The notes below the pieces were generated by a model that was not told where the DNA came from, made no database searches, and saw nothing but the letters and a program-made list of their open reading frames with translations. A stretch of DNA of 64,000 bases, taken from contig NZ_VFMU01000001.1 of assembly GCF_006715225.1 (NCBI RefSeq), forward strand, positions 3,286,001 through 3,350,000, read 5' to 3'. The DNA is from Arthrobacter sp. SLBN-112 (GTDB lineage: Bacteria > Actinomycetota > Actinomycetes > Actinomycetales > Micrococcaceae). Every line of letters starts with the position of its first letter. Position 1 is the first letter of the stretch. A program made the translations under genes and the position numbers. Shown here one piece after another: positions 53,963 through 63,360 of this stretch.

Positions 53963-55686
53963 TGTGCGGTGTCCTTCTGGTCGGCGTTGCCGAGAACCGA
54001 TGCTGCGGGTGCCGGCGACTCAACGGTGTGGACCTGGCGCAGTTCCGGGTGGTGCAGGTCCAGGGCGGGACGCTCCGAACGGATCCGGGGCAGGGACGTG
54101 AAGTTGTGGCGCGGCGGCGGGCAGGACGTGGCCCACTCGAGCGAAGCACCAAAGCCCCACGGATCATCAACCTGGACCTTCTCAGCATTGCGCCAGGTGA
54201 TGTAGACGTTCCAGAAGAACGGGATCAGGGACGCACCGAGGACGAAGGAGGCCACGGTGGAGAACTGGTTCATCCAGGTGAAGTTGTCCTCCACGAGGTA
54301 GTCGGCGTAGCGGCGGGGCATGCCCTCGACGCCGAGCCAGTGCTGGATCAGGAAGGTGCCGTGGAAGCCAAGGAACAGAAGCCAGAAGTGGATCTTGCCC
54401 AGGCGTTCGTTGAGCATCTTGCCGGTCCACTTGGGCCACCAGAAGTAGAACCCGGCGAACATGGCGAACACCACAGTGCCGAACACCACGTAGTGGAAGT
54501 GGGCCACCACGAAGTAGGAGTCCGAGACGTGGAAGTCCAGCGGCGGGGAGGCCAGGATGATGCCGGTCAGGCCGCCGAAGAGGAAGGTGATCATGAAGCC
54601 GATGCTCCAGAGCATGGGCGTCTCGAAAGTCAGCGAGCCGCGCCACATGGTGCCGATCCAGTTGAAGAACTTCACGCCGGTGGGCACCGCGATGAGCATG
54701 GTCATGAACGAGAAGAACGGCAGCAGGACGGAGCCCGTGACGTACATGTGGTGTGCCCACACCGTCACCGAGAGGGCAGCAATGGCGATGGTGGCGTAGA
54801 CGAGGCCCTTGTAGCCGAAGATCGGTTTGCGGCTGAAGACCGGGAAGATCTCGGACACGATGCCGAAGAACGGCAGCGCGATGATGTACACCTCGGGGTG
54901 GCCGAAGAACCAGAACAGGTGCTGCCAGAGGACGGCGCCGCCGTTCTCCGGATCGAAAATGTGGGCACCGAACTTCCGGTCCGCGCCGAGCGCGAACAGG
55001 GCGGCGGCCAGCGGCGGGAACGCCATCAGCACCAGGATGGCGGTGATCAGGGTGTTCCACGTGAAGATGGGCATCCGCCACATGGTCATGCCCGGAGCAC
55101 GCATGCAGATGATGGTGGTGATGAAGTTGACCGCACCGAGGATGGTGCCGAAGCCGGACAGCGCCAGGCCGAAGACCCACAGGTCGCCACCGATGCCGGG
55201 GGTGAAGGTGGTGTTGGACAGCGGCGCGTAGGCGAACCAGCCGAACGAGGCGGCACCCTGGGGCGTGATGAACCCGGACACCGCGATGGTGGAGCCGAAC
55301 AGGAAGAACCAGAAGGCCAGCGCGTTCAGGCGGGGGAACGCCACATCCGGGGCGCCGATCTGCAGCGGCATGATGACGTTGGCGAACCCGGCGAACAGCG
55401 GGGTGGCGAACATCAGCAGCATGACGGTCCCGTGCATGGTGAACAGCTGGTTGTACTGTTCCTTGGTCTGCAGGATCTGCATGCCGGGCTCGAACAGCTC
55501 GGCGCGGATCAGCAGCGCCATCACGCCGCCCAGGCAGAAGAACACGAAGGACGCGATCAGGTACATGTACCCGATGGTCTTGTGGTCGGTGGAGGTAATC
55601 CAGTTGACGACGATGCGCCCCTTGGATTTTGGTACCACGGGAGCCGTCAGGACTCCCGTGGGTGCGGATTGGGTGTACGTAGCCAC
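53959..55686 (-). CDS. ctaD: cytochrome c oxidase subunit I CtaD
   Basis: The 575-residue catalytic subunit reduces oxygen at a heme a3-CuB centre. CuB ligands are visible in [15 protein letters not shown] (with the cross-linked Tyr) and WAHHMYVTG; heme ligands are the His pair in [13 protein letters not shown] and an N-terminal His in [13 protein letters not shown]. Twelve membrane helices are predicted from hydrophobicity, and the D- and K-channel segments look complete. It starts 10 bp after the ctaC stop. Confidence 0.96.
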   Translation of the reverse strand: MATYTQSAPTGVLTAPVVPKSKGRIVVNWITSTDHKTIGYMYLIASFVFFCLGGVMALLIRAELFEPGMQILQTKEQYNQLFTMHGTVMLLMFATPLFAGFANVIMPLQIGAPDVAFPRLNALAFWFFLFGSTIAVSGFITPQGAASFGWFAYAPLSNTTFTPGIGGDLWVFGLALSGFGTILGAVNFITTIICMRAPGMTMWRMPIFTWNTLITAILVLMAFPPLAAALFALGADRKFGAHIFDPENGGAVLWQHLFWFFGHPEVYIIALPFFGIVSEIFPVFSRKPIFGYKGLVYATIAIAALSVTVWAHHMYVTGSVLLPFFSFMTMLIAVPTGVKFFNWIGTMWRGSLTFETPMLWSIGFMITFLFGGLTGIILASPPLDFHVSDSYFVVAHFHYVVFGTVVFAMFAGFYFWWPKWTGKMLNERLGKIHFWLLFLGFHGTFLIQHWLGVEGMPRRYADYLVEDNFTWMNQFSTVASFVLGASLIPFFWNVYITWRNAEKVQVDDPWGFGASLEWATSCPPPRHNFTSLPRIRSERPALDLHHPELRQVHTVESPAPAASVLGNADQKDTAQ

Positions 55687-55696
55687 GTCGCTCCCC

Positions 55697-56569
55697 TTAC
55701 TTATTTTCGTTCAGGTTCGGGTTGCGGTCGTACTCCACGCCGAGCAGGCCGGTGTTGCCTTCAGCCTTGAGCTGGTCCATGTGGGCCTGGAATTCGGATT
55801 CCGACACCACCTTGACGCGGAACAGCATTTCGGAGTGGTACTCGCCGCAGAGTTCGGCACACTTGCCGTCGTAGGTGCCCTCTTTAGTGGGGGTGAACCG
55901 GATGTAGTTGGTCTTGCCGGGAATCATGTCGCGCTTCTGCAGGAAGGCGGGAACCCAGAAGGAGTGGATGACATCGCGGGCGTTGAGTTCAAGGTCAACA
56001 GACTTGTTAACCGGCAGGTACAGGGTGGGGAGCTGTTCCTTGTCGATGGTGTTGCCGGTGAGGTGGGCCTGGACCCCGGCCTCATGGACGTCTTCCTGGA
56101 TCACGTCGCCGGACTTGTAGTTGAAGTCCCAGGCCCACTGCTTGCCGCGGACGTCCACGACGACGTCGGCTGGCTGCGAACGGTCATCGATCGCCTGCTG
56201 GTCGCGGTCAGTGAAGTAGAAGAACACCAGGACCATGAAGATCGGGATGGTGAGGTAGAAAACTTCCAGCGGAAGGTTGAAGCTGGTCTGCCGGGGGAAG
56301 CCAACCGTGCCCTTGCGGCGGCGGTAGGCGATCAGGCACCAGATGATCAGACCCCACGTAATGGTGCCCACCACGAGCGCAGCAATCCATGAGTTGACCC
56401 AGAGGTCCATGATGCGGTCGGTGTTGCTGGTGGTGCCACGTTCAGTGGGCATCCACCCTTTCTCTACCTCTGGCGAACATCCGGTCAAAACCAACGCGCC
56501 GGCAATAGCCAAGCTTGAGATCGTGGTGATCGTTTTGCGTCGGCTGCCGGTTCGGTTCTGCGAACTCAC
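55697..56569 (-). CDS. ctaC: cytochrome c oxidase subunit II CtaC
   Basis: The 290-residue subunit starts with a lipoprotein-type signal ([20 protein letters not shown]), has two membrane helices ([21 protein letters not shown] and [19 protein letters not shown]) and a cupredoxin domain with the dinuclear CuA site [12 protein letters not shown]. It receives electrons from the QcrC diheme cytochrome. The GTG start has GGAAGGG upstream. First gene of the ctaC-ctaD-ctaF operon; the 185 bp upstream must hold its promoter, but no clear boxes were recognised. Confidence 0.95.
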   Translation of the reverse strand: MSSQNRTGSRRKTITTISSLAIAGALVLTGCSPEVEKGWMPTERGTTSNTDRIMDLWVNSWIAALVVGTITWGLIIWCLIAYRRRKGTVGFPRQTSFNLPLEVFYLTIPIFMVLVFFYFTDRDQQAIDDRSQPADVVVDVRGKQWAWDFNYKSGDVIQEDVHEAGVQAHLTGNTIDKEQLPTLYLPVNKSVDLELNARDVIHSFWVPAFLQKRDMIPGKTNYIRFTPTKEGTYDGKCAELCGEYHSEMLFRVKVVSESEFQAHMDQLKAEGNTGLLGVEYDRNPNLNENK

Positions 56570-56754
56570 AGACGGCCCTTCCTACTTGTTGCTGTTGTCC
56601 GGGCAGCCATCGGCGCTCCGGGCACAAAAAAGTTTTACTACTCGGTGTAGAGCTTACCGCTCCGCCGGGCGTTTCGCCCACATGTCGGCGCCGAGCCCCC
56701 GTGCCGTTTTGGACGGCAGGAAACCCGGCGCGGACATCAGGCGAAATAACCGGC

Positions 56755-57144
56755 TTAGTGGAACGAATCGCCGCAGGCGCAGGACCCGCCGGCGTTCGGA
56801 TTGTCGATGGTGAAGCCCTGCTTCGAGATGGTGTCTTCGAAGTCGATGCTGGCGCCGCTCAGGTACGGCACGCTCATCTTGTCGACGACAACCTCGACGC
56901 CGTCGTAGTCGCGGACAGCGTCACCATCAAGGAGCCGTTCGTCGAAGTAGAGCTGATAAATCAGCCCCGAGCATCCGCCGGGCTGCACGGCCACGCGCAG
57001 ACGCAGGTCGGTTCGGCCTTCCTGCTCCAGGAGGCTGCGGACCTTGCCTGCAGCGACGTCGGTCAGGTTGACCTCGTGAACGGGCAGTTCGTCGCTGGCC
57101 ACGCTGGTGGCGGCGGTGCTGTTTTCGTTGGTTGCGGTGCTCAT
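56755..57144 (-). CDS. erpA: A-type iron-sulfur carrier (ErpA/HesB family)
   Basis: The 129-residue protein belongs to the HesB/IscA family that delivers Fe-S clusters to apoproteins. The three cluster-binding Cys are visible in QPGGCSGLIYQLYF and the C-terminal GGSCACGDSF. An N-terminal extension of about 25 Ser/Thr-rich residues is usual in Micrococcaceae. It stands next to the respiratory genes, one of which (qcrA) needs a [2Fe-2S] cluster. AAGGTAGG precedes the ATG. Confidence 0.9.
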   Translation of the reverse strand: MSTATNENSTAATSVASDELPVHEVNLTDVAAGKVRSLLEQEGRTDLRLRVAVQPGGCSGLIYQLYFDERLLDGDAVRDYDGVEVVVDKMSVPYLSGASIDFEDTISKQGFTIDNPNAGGSCACGDSFH

Positions 57145-57328
57145 TGGCCTACCTTCTTAGGACGGTCTGGCGGCGTCGCCGTAACGGCGCCTGCCCCTAC
57201 AAATACGGTATGGGCTATAGCTACATGCTACGCGCGGCAGTCCTGTAGCTCTAACTCCTGGCGTAACCGTCAAAGCACGCCGGTTGTTCCCTGGCATTCC
57301 GCTGCCCGGACTTCGCGATGCAGGATCC

Positions 57329-58783
57329 CTACCCGCCGGCCGTAACGCCTTCACTGTTCAGCCGCGTGAGCATGAGGGCCTCGGCCAGGATGGCGTTGCG
57401 GAAGTCACCGATGTGCAGGGATTCGTTGGCGCTGTGCGCCCTCGAATCGGGGTCCTCCACGCCGGTCACCAGGATCTGCGCACTTGGGTACACATCCGTC
57501 AGGTCGGCAATGAAGGGGATGGAACCGCCGATCCCCGTTTCAACGGCAGGAACTCCCCACGCCTCACCCAGGGCCCACATGGCAACCGTTGCCGCGGTGG
57601 AGGAGGTGTCGGTCCGGAACGGGTTCCCCGCCTCCCCCGGGGTGAAGACGACCTTTGCGCCAAATGGGGCGTGGGCCTCCACGTGCCGGCGGACCGCCTC
57701 CATGGCCTCGGCGGGGACCTGCCCCGGAGCCAGCCGCAGGCTGAACTTCGCCCGCGCGCGCGGGATGAGGGTGTTGGAGGCGACGTCCACGGCGGGTGCG
57801 TCGAAGCCGATGATCGACAAGGCCGGCTTGGTCCACAGCCGCGATGCGATGCTTCCCGTTCCTGCCAGCCGGACGCCGTCGATCACGGATGCATCCGTAC
57901 GGTAATCCGCCTCCGGGATGTCGACCGTCACCGTGTCGCTGGCCACCAGGCCCTCGATGGCCACGTTGCCGTCGGCGTCGTGGAGGGTGGCAATCAGGCG
58001 GGACAAGAGGGTGGGTGCATCCAGGACCGGGCCCCCGTACATCCCGGAATGCACCGCATGGTCAAGGACCTGCACCTCAATCGTTCCGTCCACCAGCCCC
58101 CGCAGGCTTGTGGTCAGGGCAGGTACGCCGACTTTCCAGTTGCTGGAATCGGCCACCACAATAACGTCCGCCCGCAAGAGCTCGCGGTTGGCCTCCAGGA
58201 ATGTGCGGAACGTGGGCGACCCCGCTTCTTCCTCCCCTTCGATGAAGAAGGTGATTCCCAGTCCCAGGGAGTCGGCAAGGACTTCCGAAAGAGCCATGTA
58301 GGCAGCAATGTGGGCCATGATGCCGGCTTTGTCGTCAGCGGCGCCGCGCCCGTAGAGGCGGCCGTTTTTCTCGACGGCGGCAAAAGGCTCTGTTTCCCAC
58401 AGCGCCTCGTCGCCCACTGGCTGGACGTCGTGGTGCGCATACAGGAGGACGGTCGGTTGTCCTTCAGCGGCAGGACGGCGGGCGACGACGGCCGGACCGC
58501 CGGGCGTGCCGTCCGCCTTGTTGACGGACAGAACGTGCACTTCTTCGATCCCGGCGCCCCGGAGGAGCTCCGCGACTGTTTCGGCGCTGCGCTCCAGGGG
58601 CGTGCGGTCGAAACTGGGCCAGGCGATGCCCGGGATGGCGACGAGCTCCTTGAGCCGTGCCAGTGTCTGGTCGAACGCACGGTCTACCGCCGAACGGAGA
58701 TCTTCCGTCCTGCCGGAAACCTCAGGGCCCGGTCCTGTTGTGCCGGTGGGGCTGTGCGGGGTGGCCGCCGGTGATGAAGTCAT
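57329..58783 (-). CDS. M20 family dipeptidase
   Basis: The 484-residue dizinc peptidase has the M20 metal ligands in LLYAHHDVQPVG, GRGAADDKAGIM and the catalytic Glu pair in FIEGEEEAGSPTF, with a dimerisation lid domain in the middle. Family members cleave dipeptides or related amides. The ATG at 58783 was chosen because TAATGT (58791-58796) lies seven bases upstream (leaderless) and the upstream 26-residue extension is not protein-like. It is divergent from the DUF3043 gene, whose promoter shares this interval. Confidence 0.9.
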   Translation of the reverse strand: MTSSPAATPHSPTGTTGPGPEVSGRTEDLRSAVDRAFDQTLARLKELVAIPGIAWPSFDRTPLERSAETVAELLRGAGIEEVHVLSVNKADGTPGGPAVVARRPAAEGQPTVLLYAHHDVQPVGDEALWETEPFAAVEKNGRLYGRGAADDKAGIMAHIAAYMALSEVLADSLGLGITFFIEGEEEAGSPTFRTFLEANRELLRADVIVVADSSNWKVGVPALTTSLRGLVDGTIEVQVLDHAVHSGMYGGPVLDAPTLLSRLIATLHDADGNVAIEGLVASDTVTVDIPEADYRTDASVIDGVRLAGTGSIASRLWTKPALSIIGFDAPAVDVASNTLIPRARAKFSLRLAPGQVPAEAMEAVRRHVEAHAPFGAKVVFTPGEAGNPFRTDTSSTAATVAMWALGEAWGVPAVETGIGGSIPFIADLTDVYPSAQILVTGVEDPDSRAHSANESLHIGDFRNAILAEALMLTRLNSEGVTAGG

Positions 58784-58875
58784 GGCCAAAACATTACCCC
58801 CGTCACATTCCGCTGCCCGCCTGGGCAGACGCGGAAGCAGGCATCGCGCCGGCTGCTGCAAGGTATTCTGTTCAG

Positions 58876-59478
58876 GTGTTCGGACGTAGAAAAGAAGCGC
58901 CCACGGCGCAGGAAACAGTAGACCAGCAGGCAGCGGAAGCGGCAGCGCGGCAAAACAGTGCGGCGGGCAAGGGCGCGCCTACCCCCACCCGGAAGGCCCA
59001 GGAAGCTGCCCGCAAGCGCCCGCTGGTGCCGGAGGACCGCAAGGCATCCAAGGCTGCCGAGCGCCAGGCCGTCCAGGAACAGCGGCTGAAGATGCGGCGT
59101 GCCCTGGACACCGGCGACGAGAAATTCCTGCCCCTGCGCGACAAGGGCCCGCAGAAGCGGTTTGCCCGCGACTTTGTGGATGCCCGCTTCAACCTTGGCG
59201 AGTACCTGATGTTCGGTGCCCTGGTCTTCGTGCTGGTTTCCCTTGTGGTTCCGGCCTCCAGCGACATGATGATCTACGTCCTGGGAGCTTTCTGGGTCAT
59301 GTTCCTGGCAGTCTTCGTCGACGTCTTCATCCTCTCCCGCAAGCTCCGCAAGCGTCTGGCGGAGAAGTTCGGTGAGGTGGAGAGGGGCACGGTTTGGTAC
59401 GGCTCCATGCGCTCCCTCCAGTTCCGGAAACTGCGGCTGCCCAAGCCCCAGGTCCAGCGCGGACAGTACCCTGCCTGA
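58876..59478 (+). CDS. DUF3043 family membrane protein
   Basis: The 200-residue protein has a basic, Ala/Lys-rich cytoplasmic N-terminus (about 1-110), two transmembrane helices (YLMFGALVFVLVSLVVPA and MIYVLGAFWVMFLAVFVDVFI) and a basic tail. This matches DUF3043, an actinobacterial family of unknown role. The GTG at 58876 fits TATTCT at 58864-58869 six bases upstream, a leaderless start; longer frames beginning further upstream are rejected. A strong terminator follows. Confidence 0.88.
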   Translation: MFGRRKEAPTAQETVDQQAAEAAARQNSAAGKGAPTPTRKAQEAARKRPLVPEDRKASKAAERQAVQEQRLKMRRALDTGDEKFLPLRDKGPQKRFARDFVDARFNLGEYLMFGALVFVLVSLVVPASSDMMIYVLGAFWVMFLAVFVDVFILSRKLRKRLAEKFGEVERGTVWYGSMRSLQFRKLRLPKPQVQRGQYPA

Positions 59479-59494
59479 ACCTGGCAACGACTTC

Positions 59495-59538
59495 AAACAG
59501 GCAAGCCCCGGCGGCATACCGCCGGGGCTTGCCTGTTT
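59495..59538. terminator. bidirectional terminator between DUF3043 gene and pyrD
   Basis: Bases 59495-59514 and 59519-59538 form a perfect 20-bp stem with a CATA loop, flanked by AAA and TTT. It lies between two convergent genes. Confidence 0.92.
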
Positions 59539-59547
59539 AACAGGTTT

Positions 59548-60618
59548 TCAGGGGCGGCGGTTCTTTGCCAACTGCTTGTTGATCCGCGCCGCCCAGAACG
59601 GTCCTTCGTAGAGGAACGCGGTATACCCCTGCACCAGGGTCGCACCGGCGTCGAGCCTCGCCTGGACGTCGTGGGCCGACTCCACGCCGCCAACCGAGAC
59701 CAGGGCCAGGGCGCCGCCGGTGGCGCTCCTCAGCCTCTCCAGCACCTCAAGGGAACGCTCCTTCAGCGGAGCGCCGGACAGCCCGCCGGCCCCGCATTTC
59801 GCCACCTCTTCCGCCGGCGAAGACAGTCCCGAACGGGCAATGGTGGTGTTGGTGGCGATGATGCCGTCAAGTTTCAGGTCCAGGGCAAGGCGCGCGACGT
59901 CGTCGATATCCTCATCGCTGAGGTCCGGGGCAATCTTGACCAGCAGGGGCACGTGCCGGCCTGCGGCCCGGTCGGCTTCCTGTCCCACGGCGGTCAGGAG
60001 CGGCCGGAGCGTCTCAACGTCCTGGAGCAGCCGGAGGCCCGGCGTATTGGGTGAGCTGACGTTCACCACCAAGTAATCGGCTGCGGGTGCCAGGCTGCGG
60101 GCGCTGACCAGGTAGTCGTCAACGGCATCAGCCAGCTCCACCACCTTGGTTTTGCCGATGTTGACCCCGATGACGGGCCTGACGGCCGGGTACCGGCGCT
60201 GAAGCGCGGCGCGCGCTGCCTTGAGCCGGGGCGCAACGGCGGATGCGCCGTCGTTGTTGAATCCCATCCGGTTGATGACGGCACGGTCCTGCACCAGGCG
60301 GAACAACCGCGGCTTTTCGTTGCCGGGCTGGGCCTGGCCGGTGATGGTGCCTACTTCGATGTGCCCGAACCCAAGCTCGGTAAGGGCCTCGATGCCGTGC
60401 CCTTCCTTGTCGAATCCGGCAGCAAGCCCGAACGGCGACGGAAAGGTGACGCCGAAGGCGGTGGTCTGGAGCGACGGCGCCGGCGCCGTCAGTTTCCGCA
60501 GGACCTTCCCCGTACCGGAAGCATGCGCGAGCCTGATCCCCTTGAATCCGATCTTGTGGGCGCGCTCGGCGTCCATCCATGAAAAGGCCAGCCTGAAGAA
60601 AGTGGGATAAACGCGCAT
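59548..60618 (-). CDS. pyrD: quinone-dependent dihydroorotate dehydrogenase PyrD (class 2)
   Basis: The 356-residue flavoprotein oxidises dihydroorotate to orotate in pyrimidine synthesis and passes electrons to quinone. The N-terminal helical membrane-association segment (PTFFRLAFSWMDAERAHK), the FMN barrel motifs AAGFDKEGHGIEAL, GTITGQAQPGN and NVSSPNTPGLR, and SVGGVESAHDVQARL are class 2 features. The ATG at 60618 has CTGGAGG directly upstream; a longer in-frame start is not conserved in character. Confidence 0.95.
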   Translation of the reverse strand: MRVYPTFFRLAFSWMDAERAHKIGFKGIRLAHASGTGKVLRKLTAPAPSLQTTAFGVTFPSPFGLAAGFDKEGHGIEALTELGFGHIEVGTITGQAQPGNEKPRLFRLVQDRAVINRMGFNNDGASAVAPRLKAARAALQRRYPAVRPVIGVNIGKTKVVELADAVDDYLVSARSLAPAADYLVVNVSSPNTPGLRLLQDVETLRPLLTAVGQEADRAAGRHVPLLVKIAPDLSDEDIDDVARLALDLKLDGIIATNTTIARSGLSSPAEEVAKCGAGGLSGAPLKERSLEVLERLRSATGGALALVSVGGVESAHDVQARLDAGATLVQGYTAFLYEGPFWAARINKQLAKNRRP

Positions 60619-60710
60619 GCCTCCAGTTTCCCGTCTCATGGCGCGCCATACCAAAACGAAGAAGCCCGCACCGGACCGGCGCGGGCCCCGTGCCGGTTTA
60701 GCATGAGGGC

Positions 60711-61676
60711 ATGCAGTGGCAGCAGGACATCCTGGGCGGCGACTTCGAGTCGCACTCCTTCGCGGCCGCCGGACCTGACGGGGTTGAACGGACGGCAACT
60801 CTGGTACGGCTCCGGCCGTCCGCGGCAAGGGACACTGCCGGCGGCGGCCGGCGGGCCGTTCTCTTCCTGCACGGCTGGAGCGATTACTTCTTCAACGTTG
60901 ACCTGGCGCTGTTCTGGGCGTCCGCCGGTTACGACTTCTATGCGCTGGACATGCACAACCATGGACGAAGCCTGCGGCCGGAATCGCCGGGCGGCTATGT
61001 GGCCGACCTGGCCGCCTATGACGCTGAAATCGAAGAAGCGTTCCGCATTATCCGGGAGGCCGGCGCCCCAGGGCCCGTGGCCCTGATGGGCCATTCCACC
61101 GGAGGGCTGGTGGCGGCACTGTGGACCACCCGCCATCCGGAGGCGGTTTCGCTGCTGGTCCTCAACAGTCCGTGGCTGGAGATGCACGGCAGTTCGCTGG
61201 TGCGGCGGGCCGCGTCCAGCATGGTGCGCCCGGTGGCCCGTTTCCGCCCCCAGGCAGTCCTCCGGCTGCCGGAGCGCGGCCACTATTGGCGGACCATCAG
61301 CAGTGCGGCCGACGGCGAGTGGCCGCTTGATGAGCGCTACCGCCCCCGTATGGCCTTTCCGGTGCGCGCCGGATGGCTGAGGGCAGTCCTCGCCGGGCAG
61401 GCGAAGGTGGCGCGCGGCCTGGAGATTGAGGCTCCGGTTCTGGTCCTGCTCTCTAAGGGCAGCGCGAATGGGCTCCTCTGGTCAGAGGAAATGCGGCGCA
61501 CCGACGCCGTCCTGGACGTCAATACCATCAGTGCCCGGGCACTTACCCTGGGCCGCACCGTGACCGTGGAACGGATCGACGGGGCCCTGCACGACGTCTT
61601 CCTCTCACCCCAACCCATCCGGGCCGATGCCTACCGGCGGCTGGGCCGCTGGTTGCGGGCCTACGGACGAGGCTGA
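60711..61676 (+). CDS. alpha/beta hydrolase (serine aminopeptidase/lysophospholipase-like)
   Basis: The 321-residue hydrolase has the nucleophile elbow [10 protein letters not shown] with the catalytic Ser, the oxyanion region [11 protein letters not shown] and the expected C-terminal catalytic His in [10 protein letters not shown]. It fits the Hydrolase_4 (monoglyceride lipase-like) group; the substrate is unknown. TAGCAT at 60699-60704 six bases before the ATG indicates a leaderless start. Its 3' end overlaps the convergent uppS gene by 16 bp. Confidence 0.87.
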   Translation: MQWQQDILGGDFESHSFAAAGPDGVERTATLVRLRPSAARDTAGGGRRAVLFLHGWSDYFFNVDLALFWASAGYDFYALDMHNHGRSLRPESPGGYVADLAAYDAEIEEAFRIIREAGAPGPVALMGHSTGGLVAALWTTRHPEAVSLLVLNSPWLEMHGSSLVRRAASSMVRPVARFRPQAVLRLPERGHYWRTISSAADGEWPLDERYRPRMAFPVRAGWLRAVLAGQAKVARGLEIEAPVLVLLSKGSANGLLWSEEMRRTDAVLDVNTISARALTLGRTVTVERIDGALHDVFLSPQPIRADAYRRLGRWLRAYGRG

Positions 61677-62521
61677 GCCGCCTGGGCAGTTGCCGGAGGG
61701 GCCGGAGCAGCGGCGGCATCCACGGCGCCACCGTACCGGCGGTCCCGCCTGGCATATTCCTCGACGGCGGCCCAAAGGGTCCGCCTGTCCACATCCGGCC
61801 ACAATGTATCCATGAAAACGAACTCCGCGTAGGCCGACTGCCAGAGCAGGAAGTTGGACAGCCGCTGCTCCCCTGAGCTGCGGAGGAAGAGGTCAACATC
61901 AGGCAGGTCGGGCTCGTCGAGGTACTTCTGTATGGTCCGCTCGGTAATGGCGCCGGGCTTCAACTTGCCGGCGGCCACATCGGCCGCAATCGCGGAGACC
62001 GCGTCCGTGATCTCGGCCCGGCCGCCGTAATTAACACACATGGTCAAATTACAGGTGGTATTGGCTGCCGTGAACTCTTCGGCCTCCTCCAGTTCCCTAA
62101 TGACCGAACCCCACAGCCGTGGCCGGCGCCCAGCCCAGCGCACCCGGACTCCCCAGTCATCCAGCTGGTTCCGCTGCCTTCGCAGCACATCCTTGTTAAA
62201 TCCCATGAGGAAGCGGACTTCCTCTGGGGACCTGCGCCAGTTCTCAGTGGAGAACGCGTATACGCTGACATACTCGATGCCCAGTTCGATGGCGCCTGCC
62301 ATGACATCGAGCAGGGCCGGCTCCCCCGCCTTGTGCCCCTCGATCCGCGGCAGGCCCCGCTGGTTGGCCCAGCGGCCGTTGCCGTCCATGACGATGGCCA
62401 CGTGCCGGGGAACGAATTCAGCCGGGATGGCTGGTGCCACTGCGCCGGACGGGTGCGGGTAGGGCGCCACCACGGGATGGGTGCGCCTGCGCGTTGCGTT
62501 GTTCTTTTTTCCCAGGGCCAC
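61661..62521 (-). CDS. uppS: cis-prenyltransferase (undecaprenyl/decaprenyl diphosphate synthase)
   Basis: The 286-residue enzyme extends allylic diphosphates with isopentenyl diphosphate in cis to make the lipid carrier later recycled by UppP. The substrate-binding [14 protein letters not shown], the [13 protein letters not shown] region and the C-terminal [19 protein letters not shown] are all conserved. The tail is Ala/Pro-rich. Whether the product is C50 or C55 cannot be told. recO ends 2 bp before the GTG start, so recO-uppS form an operon. Confidence 0.94.
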   Translation of the reverse strand: MALGKKNNATRRRTHPVVAPYPHPSGAVAPAIPAEFVPRHVAIVMDGNGRWANQRGLPRIEGHKAGEPALLDVMAGAIELGIEYVSVYAFSTENWRRSPEEVRFLMGFNKDVLRRQRNQLDDWGVRVRWAGRRPRLWGSVIRELEEAEEFTAANTTCNLTMCVNYGGRAEITDAVSAIAADVAAGKLKPGAITERTIQKYLDEPDLPDVDLFLRSSGEQRLSNFLLWQSAYAEFVFMDTLWPDVDRRTLWAAVEEYARRDRRYGGAVDAAAAPAPPATAQAAQPRP

Positions 62522-62523
62522 TG

Positions 62524-63276
62524 TCAGCTACGCTCCACATGTTTGAGGGATTTCAGTACTCGTTCCAGATGCCACTGCAAGTAGGCGGCCACCAAGCCCG
62601 CTGCTTCCTTGCGATGCTGGGGCAAGGAAGCGTCCGCCGTCGACCAGTCCCCGGTCAGCAGCGCTGCCAGCAGCGTCACAGTTTCCGGGGCCGGGGCCGG
62701 GGACCCGGGCGGCCGGCACCCTGCGCAGACCATGCCGCCCAGGGGCGCAGAGAATGCGGTGTGCGGGCCCGGCATGCCGCAGCGGGAGCAGTCAGTGAAG
62801 CTGGGCGCCCACCCGCCCGTGGCGAGGGCGCGCAGCAGATAGGAGTCCAGGATGAGGCCGGCGGCATGTTCGTCGCGGCTCAGCGCGGCCAGGGCACCCA
62901 CCAGAAGGTTGTACTGGGCGGTACCGGCCTCGCCGTCGACGTCAGTGAGTTTCTCCGCCGTCTCGGTCATGGCGGCCGCAACCGTATACCTGCCGTAGTC
63001 CGCAGCGATGCTGCCGCCGTACGCCCCCTTCGCCACGGCCTGCGTCACGATGTCCAGTGTCCGGCCGGACACCAACTGGAGGTCCGCCACCATGAAGGGC
63101 TCAAGCCGGGCCCCAAAACGGCTGCTGGTGCGCCGAACCCCCTTGGCGACGGCGCGGACCTGTCCGTGGTGTTTTGTCAGGAGCGTGATGATCCTGTCCG
63201 CCTCGCCCAGCTTGTGGGTGCGGAGCACCACGGCGTCGTCCCGGTACGCCCGGGAGGCAAAAGACTGTTGGACCAC
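62524..63276 (-). CDS. recO: DNA repair protein RecO
   Basis: The 250-residue recombination mediator helps load RecA on gapped DNA with RecR. An N-terminal OB-fold ([37 protein letters not shown]) is followed by a helical domain with a zinc motif (CSRC ... CAGC). The length is normal. It starts with GTG and lies upstream of uppS in the same direction; leuA, also on this strand, is 84 bp further upstream. Confidence 0.93.
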   Translation of the reverse strand: MVQQSFASRAYRDDAVVLRTHKLGEADRIITLLTKHHGQVRAVAKGVRRTSSRFGARLEPFMVADLQLVSGRTLDIVTQAVAKGAYGGSIAADYGRYTVAAAMTETAEKLTDVDGEAGTAQYNLLVGALAALSRDEHAAGLILDSYLLRALATGGWAPSFTDCSRCGMPGPHTAFSAPLGGMVCAGCRPPGSPAPAPETVTLLAALLTGDWSTADASLPQHRKEAAGLVAAYLQWHLERVLKSLKHVERS

Positions 63277-63360
63277 GATCTATCTTCCCATCCTGCCCGG
63301 CAACACGCTGCCAGGACGCGGTTGCACCGCCGGCGGAACCGGCGGCGCCACCGGCAGGTA

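Noticed and set aside
54028..55770. 580-codon open frame antisense to ctaD
   Set aside because: The product is a low-complexity Glu/Gly/His-rich sequence typical of the complement of a membrane-protein gene; ctaD on the other strand is certain.
57284..58774. 496-codon open frame antisense to the M20 dipeptidase
   Set aside because: Shadow frame; the minus-strand peptidase has all metal-binding motifs.
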